NCBI RefSeq assembly: GCF_000485595.1
Contig: NW_014577141.1
Span: forward strand, 239,725 to 303,724
Length of the DNA: 64,000 nucleotides
Source of the DNA: Priapulus caudatus
Lineage: Eukaryota; Priapulida; Priapulimorpha; Priapulimorphida; Priapulidae
Direction of reading: 5' to 3'
Part shown: piece by piece, positions 24,701 through 37,068 of the stretch
How positions within the stretch are numbered: the first letter of the stretch is position 1
How the letters are laid out: each line of letters opens with the position of its first letter
The notes under the pieces: model-generated
Told to the model about the DNA's origin: nothing
The model's database searches: none
Seen by the model: only the letters and a program-made list of their open reading frames with translations
Translations under genes and position numbers: made by a program

Positions 24701-25711
24701 CGATGTTCAGGTCGAACGCAAAGGCCATGCCAAATAAGCTGACCATCTGACAGCAAACACGCCAGCCATCATGGGTGTCCCAGTGACCTCCTTGACCTCC
24801 ACAAATGCTCACTTTAGGACTGTGGTAAAAAATGAATCCCCGAAACTCCTACTGTAACAGTACTGGGTTAGAAAACTGAATCCCCTAAACCTCCTACTGG
24901 GTAATAAGAACTTGGGTAGAACGTGATCTAAACCCCTACCTGTAAAGTTAAACTTGGGTAAAGACGGTGAATCCCTAAAACCTCCCTAACTTTAAGTAAC
25001 TGGGTAGACCGTGAAATCCCTAACCCTCCCCTAAACTGTAAGGCATGGGTTTAGACGTAATCCTAACCGCCTACCTGGTAAGTTACTTTGGTAGAAGTTT
25101 TTGAAATCCGCTAACCTCCTACTGTAAAAAAGTACTGGGTAGTAACGTGAATCCCTAACCCTACTGTCAAGTATGGGTAACGTGAATCCAATAACCTTCC
25201 TACTGTTAGAGTAAGTGGGTAAGAAACGTGGAAATACCTAACCCCTATGTAAGTACACTTTGTAAGAACTGGAATCCCTAGAAAACCTCCTAACTGTAAA
25301 GTACTGGTTTAAAGTAACTGAATCCCTACCTCCAACCTGTAATACTGGATAAGAAGTGAATCCCTAACTCCTACTGTAAGTACTGGGTTAAAGACGTGGA
25401 ATACCTAAAAACCTTCTAATACAAGACTGGGTAACGAAACTGAATCCCTAACCTCCCTACTGTAAAGTACTAGTAGAACTGAAATCCCTAAAAATCTCCT
25501 AACTGTAAGTACTGGGTAGACGTGAATACCTAACCTCCTACTTCTAGTACTAGGTAGAACTGATTCTAACTTCCCGCATACATTATACTTCTAGTACTGG
25601 GTAGATATGAACTCCGACTTTCCACATACCTTCTGCTTCTAGTACAATACTGGATTGAAGTAAACCCCCAAAATTTTCTACTTTCAGTACTGGGTAGAAA
25701 TGATCCACTAC
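21723..25711. repeat. segmental duplication block B'' (third copy, noisy)
   Basis: Same order of landmarks as B and B': AAC/AGC triplets, CCTAA-rich stretch, CCAGGGC and TTTCGGGGGC words, CGCA tract, TTC tract, 38-bp array. From about 21930 it differs from the others by frequent one- and two-base insertions and deletions rather than substitutions, as expected of unpolished long reads. Arg/His/Pro and Cys/Ala frames across 23100-23740 are artefacts of a GC-rich repeat. Confidence 0.85.
24810..25710. repeat. 38-bp minisatellite in B''
   Basis: Same unit as at 12840, with many single-base insertions, especially duplicated A and C residues. Confidence 0.9.
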
Positions 25712-27222
25712 TCCCAACAACATCTTCTAAATTCTAGCCCTAGGTAGAAACATAAACTCGCGCCCTCTCACAGCTCAGTACAGAGGTGACATCAGCCACG
25801 TAGCCATGAAATGTTGCGTTGCAGACGGTAAGAAATCATATCCGTAAACATATTCCGTCTGTCCCTCTTGTAAGATACACCGCTGTGCGCGCGTGTTCAC
25901 CAAAGATCAACCATCAGCATAAGCCCGCGTCATTAGCTGACCAGCTAGTCTTGACGGCCCACATTTCCCCGCGGCTCAAAGAATGTCTAGCTAAAGACGT
26001 ACGTCACCGCTGCTGGTTCTCCATGGCAAGTGACGGCGTAATTTCTAGAACTGTAAACGATCAAGCAGCTGCAAGTGCGTGCTGGGAAGTGTTTCTCCCC
26101 CCAACCTAGCCGCGCCGCGATCCATTCACTGCCTGCGAGACGTTGTAAACAAGCGTGATGTTCCCAGAGTGAAAACGCCCAGCAGACAAACATAAAGCAG
26201 CAAAGCAAGCCAGCTCACTCAGTGGCTCATCCACAGACAAAATCCTATGACGCAGCCCGCTAATTGGATATAGGCTAATTACAACAGCAATGTTCTAATT
26301 TACGCTGCCATAAAGCTTTTACAATCTTACCAGCTTCTTTAAAAACTCCCGGTGACAACTAACTTCAGTACAGTTTCTAAACGAAATCTAAACTTTCTCG
26401 ATTCCAAAGTTAAATCCATGTCCCCGGAATTTCCCATTACATACCAAATGTGTGTGTGTGTGTGTGTGTTGTGTGTGTGTGCGGCGTGCGTGTGGTTGTG
26501 TAATGCGCGTGCGTGCGTTGCGTGCGTGCAACTGTATCTTCGATGCGAAGGCCAAAATTTTAAATCGCAAATCCTCGCAATTCTAAAGTTTGTTTGCAAT
26601 TTCAAATTTGTCAGCAAGACTCCGAAATTTGTAGAGCCCCCTGCCAAGAATTCCCCGTGCCAATTAATGTAACAAATTGTAAAGAAAGCCTGTGGAACCT
26701 GTTGTAAAATAATTTTGGCTTTCTTGCTATGAAAACACTTGTTACCGTATCGCAAAGTTTGCCGTTTACTTTTTGAAAAATTTTGGCAAGATGCACATCC
26801 ACTCCACCCCAGCATTTTAATCACGACAAAATGTCAAAGTAGCCGTTTTTTACTACAACGTCAAAAACGATCCCTTTCGAACAAGAAAGCGGTGTAAATA
26901 GTATAAAGAAAATTTTTGTGCCAAAAACACGAATCACTACGAGGCGGCAATAGCTAGTAGTGCGACCTAATCAAATTAAATTGCTCATATAAATGACAAG
27001 GATCCACATCAGGAAATAACATAACATCTTAATGACTCCCTGCGTTAATTTTATCCGGTGCTAATCCAATCTTTTATTAAATCTTATGACGCCGAATGCA
27101 TCGCAATGACTTCAATTCTGATTCCACCAGAGCTTGCGGCAACAACGTATGTTTAACTTGCCAAAACGACTTAACTGCCTGCCCACGCAACAGGTGCCCT
27201 CATCCTCCTCCTCTTCCTCGAC
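25712..27222. repeat. segmental duplication block C' (second copy, noisy)
   Basis: Counterpart of 13973-15361, with indel noise. It continues past the point where C is cut off into a longer CTC/TTC-rich tract, so C' retains the natural right flank. Confidence 0.85.
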
Positions 27223-27425
27223 TCCTCCCTCCCTCCTCCTTCTTGTTGTTGTTGATCTTCTTCATCATCTTCTTCTTCTTCTCCCCCTCACCTCTTCTTC
27301 CTCCTTATCCCCATCATCTTCTCCCTCCTTCCTCCTCATCCGCCTCCTCCCCTTCTACTCTTTCTCCTCCTCCTCCTCCTCCCCTTCCTACTCCGTCTCC
27401 TCCTTCTCCTCCTCGCGCTTCTAAC
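27195..27425. repeat. CT-rich (CTC/CTT) low-complexity tract
   Basis: Almost pure pyrimidine on the + strand. Pro/Ser frames are artefacts. Confidence 0.9.
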
Positions 27426-27689
27426 AGGTGCCGAGAACACAGCCATGAGCTCATGAGCATGGAAAGCAGGCAAACAAAAAACACACCTGGGCGCCTCCCA
27501 CTACGTTCTTCCGCGCCAGCCAAACCACTATGATTTGTCCCTGAACCAGGCTAGAAGTTCGCGTTTTGCATTCGGGCCCAGTTTATCCAACACGACCATT
27601 ACAACCATCCCATAGTCAGTATCTTTTTTAAACAACGCTGAGCTGGGCACCCGCAATTTCCACGGTTAGCCCAGGCCGGCTACGGAAGT

Positions 27690-27745
27690 CACGATCGAAC
27701 CCCCTAACACTCCTGCGGCTGAGCTATGAGATCGATTTCAGAGAC
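27690..27745 (-). other. possible degenerate tRNA-like / SINE fragment
   Basis: On the minus strand TAGCTCAGCCGCAGG resembles a Pol III A box, and GGGGTTCGATCGTGA about 20 bases on resembles a B box. The spacing is far too short for an intact tRNA and the acceptor stem cannot be formed, so this is at best a deleted tRNA-derived fragment. Confidence 0.25.
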
Positions 27746-27820
27746 TTACGGACTCGCTCTAGATCACGTAGCGAAAATCGAATATCTTTCTACGGCAACA
27801 GCGGGGGCTCAATTTGTGCC

Positions 27821-28141
27821 GTGAATAGTGTAGCAAAAATGAAGGACAGGACGCGTGCCATCCCAATCACCCCCCGGTGTTCACAGGCTCAGAGTGAATT
27901 CCTCGCAGCATTGCTGAGATTTCGGAACCTGCGAATCGACTTCGTGGGGCTTCACTTCATGGAGGAGCGCCCTCTTGCGGTGATTCTGTCATCGAGCGAG
28001 AAACTCGGTCAGCGGGCAGCGGCCGCGCACGCGAGTGTCGAGCTTTACCAATCAATGGCTTCCTTGCCCCGCGGCGGCAGCACGACTGACGCGAGCGACC
28101 GTGGACGACTTATTCGCACGGTCATCTCGCAGTCCCCGTGA
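27821..28141 (+). CDS. unassigned 106-codon open frame
   Basis: An open frame of mixed, non-repetitive composition in GC-richer DNA than its flanks. The middle (about residues 25-80) reads like a folded domain, with hydrophobic periodicity such as FLAALLRF and RPLAVILSS. I recognise no family, signal peptide or membrane segment. It ends at a TGA just before unrelated sequence. It might be a gene fragment, an exon or chance. There is no operon-like or gene neighbour. Low confidence. Confidence 0.2.
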   Translation: MNSVAKMKDRTRAIPITPRCSQAQSEFLAALLRFRNLRIDFVGLHFMEERPLAVILSSSEKLGQRAAAAHASVELYQSMASLPRGGSTTDASDRGRLIRTVISQSP

Positions 28142-28445
28142 CGACGTCTCACGCTTCCTCCAGTTTGCTTGGTGGATAAAAGGCAACAGTCAGAGTCATG
28201 AGTGACAAGTGATAACATTCCAGATGACAGGTGGTGACCTTTAACGCCCTTGAAGGCAAGAGTTAACTTCTACCGCTCTGGATAATAAGAAACCCTATGA
28301 TAATAGGCCTATATAACTCCAACCCCTACCCACCGATTAATTAGAAGCAACGTTCAATCACTTTCGACAAAAAGAATAAGCCGGTCGTCTTGAAGCAAAG
28401 AGGTGACCTTTATCGTCGTTATTAAGCCCCATTAAAGCAAACCTT

Positions 28446-28447
<2 letters not shown>

Positions 28448-28490
<43 letters not shown>
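28448..28490. repeat. (GA)n microsatellite
   Basis: GA run with one AA interruption, just left of block D. Confidence 0.95.
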
Positions 28491-28494
<4 letters not shown>

Positions 28495-28573
28495 GAAGAC
28501 GAATTAATTCGGCGCAACCTCTCGCTTCCCAGGAGTAAAGACGCCAATTTGCGCCCCCATCACCTGCCGCTTA

Positions 28574-31323
28574 CACAACCGACCTTTCACATTCATAGTG
28601 ACGACTGAAGCCGAACTAGGCTGAGATTAACCACTCCTAGTCCCACGAGCTATATCTCAGCGCCCAGGTTGCAAATAGCTGACTGCGGCGCACAATGCCA
28701 AGCATTGCCATGCCAGCCGCGCTTATTGTGAAATCGCATGACTTTAGCCTGCTGCCTCCACTTTCCTCTCCATCCCTCATGATTGATCTGCTCAATGTCA
28801 AACATTGGGCAACAACGTCTTGAGTCTTATGCCCCGCGAAAAGTTTAACGCAGACAAAAGTCATACGAAACAACCTGGCAGAACAATCGTTCACACTTCC
28901 TGCCTAATGCAACTGCTTTCACGTGAAACGCTGCCTACAAGTGGCGAACTCAACAATCAGCCAATAGTCCAAGAGGTGCACAATGAAGCTGAATTTATAT
29001 TCCTTGCTTTAATAATTGACACTTGGTTTCCGCGTCTCCGATATACGACGGTCTTAGTTGTAACATAGCTGGCGTTATGCTGCTTTAAATTCACATCTAC
29101 GCAACAGCCCATGAATCTAGCCGTGATTTCATTTCAGTTTCATCTCAAAGATTTACCCGACTATGGCCATGTAGCAGCGCTGAAGTCATTTGCATGCCAC
29201 GCTTAAGCCCTCTGATGATTCTTTTTTTCTTGGCTAATGCTGGTGAGAGCGAACTTCGTTTCATTCAACGTTGTTTTGCGTTATAACGGTCGTTGAGAAA
29301 TAAAGATACTACTGGTCACTGAGGCGATCGCTATATTAATCAATCTAATCTACTGTAACTCTCGCGAAAGCCCGCTTTAATACCCTTCTAGCGTTGACAG
29401 ATATGACATGCTTGCTGCGTTATTTGTATCATAAGATTTTAATGTTTCCGTTACCCGTTACACCCATTATTCCAAATTTTTTTAATATTTCAAAGCCCTT
29501 ACTCATTGTTGAATAACGCGATCCATCATGCGTAGACGCGTTTCTTCTAACGTCGTTAATACTTTATCGGACGGCAGTTTTCAGGGGACGCTTAACATTT
29601 GGGACTTTTTTTGAGACGTATAAAAAAGAGTATTTACAATAAACGGACCAATTCAAAACATTGCTATTTTCTGCACACACCCATAGTGCGGCACCGCAGT
29701 TTTGTTGTCTGAGCCCGACCACGACTGATCGCAATCACTCGTAAGTTCAGATCACCAAACTGCACGCACCCAGCGCACGCACACCACGTGAAACATTGTT
29801 AGTTAAGATACATGACTTCCAGCAGCACATCGTTTATATAAAACGAAATAAATCTGAATGAAGACATATTGCAACAATACATAACAGACCCGAACACTTC
29901 TGCCTGACTTTCAAATAGCGCCAAAAAGAGCGGATATCCGCCATGGCATGCACTGCGAATAGACGCTTTTTCAGTCAAACCGTAGCATCGCTGCATCCCA
30001 CTTCCCCTTCTATAACCAATCTAGTTTTCACACATTACAGACCACGTGCATGCTGCGACGATGCTTTGATTTATATTTCACTGTCACGCGCCGTGCAACG
30101 GGCCGTTCAACGTATACGTACGATCGCGTAATATTGGGAAGAAAATGCATGACAAACTCTACAGTACAGCTGCCATCATGCGCCCCGCCCCCTTCTCCTG
30201 GGTTCATCCAAAGGGTCTCACGTCCAGTGATTTATCACGGGCATGCATCCGAAGTCGCAAGTATAGCAGGACCGCGGTCGACTACGCAACGAAGAGATCT
30301 ATTGTATTTAACCCTGCAGTTTATACACGCTAATGGTACACAACGACGCAGCGCATATCTCGAACTAACTAACAACGGATCCGTTCCCGAGCAACCGGGC
30401 TGAAATTTTGCGCAGCTATAACTCGTACACAGGCCCCGCCAAAACGACCGCTCTTTTGCTCTATAGCCCAGTACATGGTTCGCGGAATGTTTCTCAGGAG
30501 ACCGCCTTGGTTCGAACCGACTTATATAGCGGGGCGCGTGAGCGCGTTACATAGAACCTTCGACCGAGCGGTAATGAACGCGGATTGACTTATTTACGAT
30601 GTTTTCGGCCGATTGGCCGGGATCGAACTTTTTTTCATACACTTACGAAAACTCGCCGGAGGGAGGGCGGGGAGAACGGGCCTAATCTCCCACCAGCTAT
30701 TCCTTTTAATTTCATCGGTTCTTAAGACACCTACGCAACGTTTATCGTTGTTGACCGCCGGCATCCATCCGCACAAACGACGCTAGCAGTCAAGAAAATT
30801 TCCGCCGCTGGTGCGTTACATCTTATGCAACCGCCGATACATACCTCGTTCTCTCCATCCATAATGCACCGCTAGCTACAGCTGTACTATAAGTCACAAC
30901 CGCTTAACTATCATTCTCCCCCCGACTGACCATCACACATCTAGATCTTTGGCGCGTTGCTTTCTAGAAGTGCCCCCCCCCCGCCCCAGACCTCGACTGT
31001 AAATACAGCACACACAGTAGAACGAATGACATTCTTGTCCATTATATCAGGAGTACCTATAATATCTACCACCCGTCACGGCTTGTCTCATTATAACCCA
31101 TCCAACTAGCTTCGCTGTTCTGCTGGCGACCCATCGCGTAATGTAGCACAGCCACGCCCATTACAACAGCAAGTGTCACCGAGGGTCCGCCTAAGTCCGT
31201 ATAGTAGTGGAGTGTATCACATGCACAAATACAGCTAGCTCGTGCAAGGAATGAAGAACGACAGAGTTTTGCTGAGTAGGATGACGTCAATCGGCCCTAC
31301 GACGCAAACGCAATCTCCCCACC
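28574..31323. repeat. duplicated block D (pairs with 31516-34018)
   Basis: Starts near TTACACAACCGACCTTTCAC and is collinear with 31516-34018. Shared landmarks include GCATTGCCATGCCA, CTCCATCCCTCATGATTGA, TTCATTCAACGTTGTTT, TTCTGCACACAC, CTTGGTTCGAACCGACTTAT and ATATCAGGAGTACC. No recognisable gene. The duplicate is shorter because it lacks many single bases. Confidence 0.85.
31041..31065. repeat. minimal CAGGAGT site with 6/7 direct repeats
   Basis: CAGGAGTACCT (31048-31058) lies between ATTATAT (31041-31047) and ATAATAT (31059-31065). It is only 11 bp and barely palindromic, so it may be an excision remnant or chance. It is copied with block D at about 33762-33785. Confidence 0.3.
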
Positions 31324-31348
31324 NNNNNNNNNNNNNNNNNNNNNNNNN
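31324..31348. other. assembly gap, 25 N
   Basis: Run of N. It falls exactly where block D ends; in D' the same point runs into a 27-bp minisatellite, so the gap probably stands for an unassembled copy of that array. Confidence 0.95.
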
Positions 31349-31515
31349 GGGCTCAATCCAGGATGATCCGTGGCGCTGCCGTGCTGGTCCGGCCCGATCC
31401 GGCCCGATGATGCTTTTTTTCACCCGGATCGCCACGGATTATAAATTTTACGGTCCGGGGAGATCCTGCCCCATCCGCGGTAATCCGTGGACAGTCCGGC
31501 CCCAGTGTGACTTTA
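31349..31515. other. GC-rich self-complementary spacer between D and D'
   Basis: Contains repeated and inverted words built on GATCCGTGG, GGATCGCCACGG and CGCGGTAATCCGTGG, plus a CCGGCCCGATCCGGCCCG stretch, and ends CAGTGTGACTTTAGC. This could be the right half of a MITE-like element whose left end lies in the gap. Unproven. Confidence 0.3.
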
Positions 31516-34018
31516 GCTTTACAACAATCGACCTTCACATCCATAGTGACACTGAAGCGACTGAGGCTGAGATAATAACTCCTAACCCAGACGTACGTAT
31601 GTCAGCGTCAGGTTCGCTAAATATCTGCGGCGAGCAATGCAAGCATTGCCATGCCACCGAGTATTGGAAATCGATGATTTACCGCTGCCTCCCACCCCCC
31701 TCTCCATCCCTCATGATTGATTGCTCAATGTCAAACATGGGCAACAACGTCTGAGTTAATGCCCGGCGAAAAGTTTAGACAAAAGTATAGAAAAACTGGC
31801 AGGAAAATTCGGTCGTGGCTTCCTGCTCTACATGCTTTCAGTGAAAACGCTGCTCAAGTGCAACTCAACAAAGCAAATAGCTCCAAAGGTGAAAGTGAAG
31901 TGAAATTAAGTCCTTGATTTAATAATTGACATTGGTTCGGTTCGAATTACGGGTTTAGTGGAACAGTAGCTGGGTTATGCTGTCTAATTGCACACTACGC
32001 AACGAGCACTGAACCTACCCGTGATTCATTTCAGTTCAGCTCAAAGATTTACCAGAATATGGCAGTAGCACGCTGAGCATTGCATGCCACGTACCTCCTC
32101 GATGATTTTATTCTTACTATGCTGTGAGGCGACTCGTTTCATTCAACGTTGTTTCGTTATAACGTCGTTGAGAAATAAGATACCACTGTCACTGAGGCGT
32201 CGGCTATATTATAACAACTAATCTATGTGCTGACTTTACCCTTTAGTTGACAATGAATGCTTGCGTTATTTGTTCATAAAAATTTAATGTTCCGTTACTC
32301 CGTTACACATTATTAAATTTTTTAATATATCAAAGCTATCATTGTTGGAAACGCGATCATATGGTAGAGCGCTTTCTTTAACGTCGTTTATATTTATCGG
32401 TCGCAGTTTTCAGGGTACGTATTTGGGGATTTTTTTTTACAAAAGTAAAGCGTATTACAAAGAGTATTTACAAAACGGACCAACAAAACATGCTATTTTC
32501 TGCACACACGCATAGTGCGCACCGCAGTTTTGTTGTCTAGCCGACACGACTGATGCATCACTGTAAGTTCGATCACCAACGCACGCACCAGTGCACGCAC
32601 ACACGTGAACATTGTTGGTTAGATACATGACTTCACACACATCGTTTTATATAAAAGAACATAATCTGAACGAGACATAGCTAACAAGACATAACAGATC
32701 CGATACACTTTTGCCTGACTTCAATAGCGCAAGGAGCGATATGCCTCGATGCATGAGCAGATGACGACCTTTTCAAGTCCAACGGTAGCATCGCTGCACC
32801 AACTTCCCCTTTTATTAACCAATTAGTTTTCACACATCACAGACCACGTGCATCTGCGACGATGCTTTGATTTATATCACTGTCACGCAGTAAACGGCCG
32901 TTCAACGTATACGTACGACGCGTATATGGGAAGAAATCAATGACAGACCTACAGTCAGTGCCATCATCGCTCCCCCCCCCCCGTCTACGGTTCTCAAGGG
33001 TTCTCAACGTCCAGGTGATATCACGGGCATCATCGAAGTCCAAGTATAACAGACGCGCGCTCGACACGCAGACGAAGAGATCTATGTATTTTACCTGCGT
33101 TTATACACCTAATGACAAACGACGCAGCATCCGGATAATAAAACGGATCCGGTTTCGAGCAACCGAGCTGAAATTTCGCGCAGCTATAACTGTAAAGGCC
33201 CCGCAACAACCTCCTTTGCTCTATGAGGAGTAATGGTTCGCGGAATTTCTCGGGAGACCGCCTTGGTTCGAACCGACTTATATGCGGGGCGCGTGAGGCG
33301 CGTTACATAGAATTCGACGAGCGGTAATGAAGCGGATTGATTATTTACGGATGATTTTTCGGCAGATCGGCCCGATCGACTTTTTTTCATGCACTTAGCG
33401 AAACTCGTGGGAGGGGGAGGGAGAACGGCCTAGATCTCCACGTATGCTTTTATTTCATCGGTTCTTATAGACACCATGAACGTTTATCGGTGTTGACCGC
33501 GGCATCATCGCACAACGACGTAGCAGTCAGAAATGTCCCCGTGTGCGTACACCTAAGCACGCCGATACATACTGTGTTCCCATCATAAATGCACCGTAGT
33601 ACCGCTGTACTATAGTCAGCAGCTAACGTATCATTCTCCCCCGACTGGCCATCACAATCTTAGATCTTGGCACGTGCTTTCTAGAAGTCCCCCCCCCGCC
33701 TCACCTCGACCGTAAATACACACACACAGTAGACGATGACATGCGTTGTCCATTATATCAGGAGTACCATAATATCTACCACCCACGGCTGTCCATTATA
33801 ACTAGCTTGTCGCTGGTTGCTGCGACCCACGCGGTATGTAGCACGCCACGCACATTACAAGCAGCAAGTGGTCACCGAGGGTCGCCTAAGTCCGTATAGT
33901 AGTGTAGTGTAGCACATGCACAAATACGAGCAGCTCGTGCAGGGAATGAAGAACGACAGAGTTTGCTGAGTAGGGATGACCTCATCGGCCCTACGACGCA
34001 ACCAATCTGCCCCCACCC
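31516..34018. repeat. duplicated block D' (second copy)
   Basis: Collinear with block D but with many single-base losses. Runs directly into the minisatellite at 34018. Confidence 0.85.
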
Positions 34019-35125
34019 CGCCACCACCCTGGCCCGCCACCACCCCGCCACTACCCTGGCCCGCCCCCACCTCCCAACCACCTTGGCCCGCCACCACCTC
34101 GTTACCACCCTGGCCCGCCCCACCTCGCCACTACCCTGGCCCGCCCCCACCTCCCAACCACCTTGGCCCGCCACCACCTCGTCACCACCCTGGCCCGCCC
34201 CCACCTCCCAACCACCCTGGCCCGCCCCATCTCGCCACCACCCTGGCCTGCCCCACCTCGCCACTACGTCTGCGCCCCTGAACTCGTCAACACCCTGGCC
34301 CCACCACCTCAATCCACCGCTGCGCCGCCCACGACCTTCGTCACACCTGGCCCGCCCCACCTCCCAACACCTTGGCCCGCCACGCGCACGTCGTCACCGA
34401 CCGCGCACCTCGCCACTACCTCGGCCCTGACCAACCTCGCACCATCCTCGCGCCCGCCACCACCATGTCTGTCGTCACCCCTGGCCCGCGCCCACCTCCC
34501 AACCCAACCTGGCCCGCCCGCCACTCAACCAACCACCTGGGGCCCGCCTACCGAAACTCGTTACACCTTGGCGCCGCGCGCGACCTCCGCACTACGCGCT
34601 GGCTCGCCCGTCCAACTACTTGGCTCCACACCACCCTCACGTCACCCCACCCTGGCCGCCCCCACTCCCACTACACGGCCGCCCACCTCCAACCACTTGC
34701 CCGCCACCGCCGTCGCGCACTACCCTGCCTCCCCCCTTCCCACCACCCTGGCCGCCACCACGCCGTCGTCACCACCACCTGGCCCGCCCCCACCTCCCAA
34801 CACCTGCGCCCATCTCGCCACCATCCGACGCTGGCGCTGCCGCCACCTCGCCACGACCCTGGCCTCCCCACCTCGCCACCGCTGGCCTGCCCACACGCCT
34901 GCCTCCCCCCTGCGCACCAGCACTGCCGCCCCTACCTCGCAACCACCCTGGCCTGCCCCCACCTCGCAACCAATTTGCATCCATCTCACCACCACCCCGT
35001 CCCCACGACACACTCCGCCCCAACCTGCCCCAACGCCACCATCCAGCCACCCCCTACGACACGACGACACCACCCAGCCACCCCCTACCACACGACGACA
35101 ACATTCCGCCCACACCACTACCCCG
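34018..35125. repeat. 27-bp GC-rich minisatellite
   Basis: The 27-bp unit CCCTGGCCCGCCACCACC plus CCGCCACTA alternates with a variant CCTCCCAACCA ending. About 40 copies, increasingly degenerate after 34300. Long Pro/His/Thr-rich frames on the + strand, up to 341 codons, are translations of this repeat. Confidence 0.95.
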
Positions 35126-36389
35126 CCCCCACAACACGCCACGCATCAGCTTGGGTGTATGCGTACTCTGCAATGCTGGGCACATTGACAACCAGTAGAC
35201 TTTCGTCGCCGTCATTGTCGTCGTCGTCGTCGCATATCTTTTGTTGTTATATATCGATCATGCCAGCCTCCGCCAACCCGCAGATATACATGCGCCCTCC
35301 CTATCCCTCCCTCCACCCCCTCCACACACACGCACATCACCACAGTCTACCCATCAATATTTCATAACGCCGCAAGAAACGGGAAAGAATGAACGCGCAC
35401 CACCGAGCTGAAAACATCAGCTGCGAAACATCGGCACTTAATTGTGACGGCGACCCTTGTAGGTGATATCGTCGCTATGTGGGGCTAGCACTTATTCGAA
35501 TTTTGAGCGAGAAAAAGTCATTACTCGACTCGAGCACTTCGAAAGAACGCCGCAAAAGCTGACCGCATACATCTGAGCCTGATGTGAGGAACCTGAGATC
35601 TGTCACATATAGTATGCAGTCACAGTGCTGTTGCCAGGCAGTACTGTGCGACTATTTTAATTACAACTTATTATTAATTACTGAGTATTACTAATTGATC
35701 ACTGAATATTGTTTTTCTTATTTCTTACCTATAGTAACTTTCAAGGCTACTAAACTTTTTGACTCGTAACGAAACTTTTCGTTTGCAAATATTTGCAAGT
35801 GCTTCTCGAACGATGTACTTTTTCGCGTGGAATATTACGAGACCCCGAGGTACATTTTCACCCCACTCAAACACTGCAACAGACCTGAACTCGAGTGAGT
35901 GTGCGAGCACTCTATTTCTTTCCACGGACGAGAAGTAACAGCAACACGACTTCTCGCTTGGAGCAGCACTTCAGTAATAACTCCCTCCGTTACCAAGGCA
36001 ACGAACGCCACTGTTCCTTCGAGAGAACGCAAAGGAAGTGGACGTTATGATCAATGGACGCCGACACAACGGAACGACAGAACAGAAATCAGCGCCAAAT
36101 GTGTCTGAAATACAGCGACAGCGACATCCGCTAACATGCCTTCCGCGAAAAGTCGCCGTCACTGTACAACCGATTGCAAGGACACGCGATTCATCACAAG
36201 CGCCTATATACAAACACACGCGCACGCACGCACAACCACACGCACATATTATACCCTCCGGTAGCAAACGTCGGAAATTATGCCTGACCTAGCTAGAGCT
36301 AACGATTAGAAAGTTGTTACATCGTGCGGGTTGCCTCCTCCTCTTCTTTCTCTTCCTCCTTCTCCTCCCCCTCTCGCTCATCGTCGTCG
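35126..36389. other. no gene recognised
   Basis: A short GTC triplet tract lies at about 35206-35231 and a CA/CGCA tract near 36210-36245. The rest is unique-looking with no supported gene or RNA. Confidence 0.4.
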
Positions 36390-36440
36390 TTATCGTTGCC
36401 GTTGTAGTCATCATCATCATCATCGTCATCATCATCATCG

Positions 36441-36485
<45 letters not shown>

Positions 36486-36512
36486 GCATCATCATCATCA
36501 CCACCACCACCA
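36390..36512. repeat. (ATC)n microsatellite
   Basis: Long ATC/TCA triplet run with occasional GTC, ending in CAC triplets. Poly-Asp, poly-Met, poly-His and poly-Ile frames are artefacts. Confidence 0.95.
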
Positions 36513-37006
36513 CCGCCACCCCCACAATCAATTTGTTCATCATCGTCAGCGAGCACCATTATAGTAGAGCAGTAGGCCACTATCGACAGCGTAGACTCCA
36601 CCCTGTAGCAGAGCAGTTTAAACAAAGGACGGCGTATTTGCCAGCGCTATAGAGCGCCACGGGACGTGGAAAGTCGCCTCCCTCGTTGCTGCTGGCGGTT
36701 GAATTTTCTGCTTCGTGCGTTAAGTACACAACGTACACAATCATATTGTTATCCCGATCGTAATTACATCTTACTGTGCTGTACACGCTGGAGAAGACGA
36801 CCTTTCGTTTTCGCATTACCGCAGACTCGCGTGATCATATTCCTGAGATTACGAAAAATCAACGTCGGTCGGAAGACGTTTTTAATGGATCGGTCGAGTT
36901 ACACACAATATTTTCGAACCACGACGTACGGATATCGCCGGGTATTACTCTAGTTTCTGATTATACAAGCGCACTGACACAATAATAACAAGGGAGATAA
37001 TAATAA
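36513..37006. other. no gene recognised
   Basis: No supported gene. Several frames of under 100 codons lack motifs. Confidence 0.35.
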
Positions 37007-37068
37007 CAGGAGTATAAGATAACAAGGGATTATTTTATAGGATAATCTCCCTTATTACCTTACTCCTG
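37007..37068. mobile_element. CAGGAGT palindrome, 62 bp, nested hairpin
   Basis: The outer ends CAGGAGTA / TACTCCTG enclose a second inverted repeat (AAGGGATTAT / ATAATCTCCCTT). Flanks ATAATAA and GTAGCAT do not match each other. Confidence 0.4.

Noticed and set aside
30505-30525. tRNA B-box-like GGTTCGAACC
   Set aside because: No A box, no acceptor stem and no cloverleaf can be formed around it in either D or D'.
33963-35367. Pro/His/Thr-rich frames of up to 341 codons
   Set aside because: Produced by the 27-bp GC-rich minisatellite, with overlapping frames equally open.
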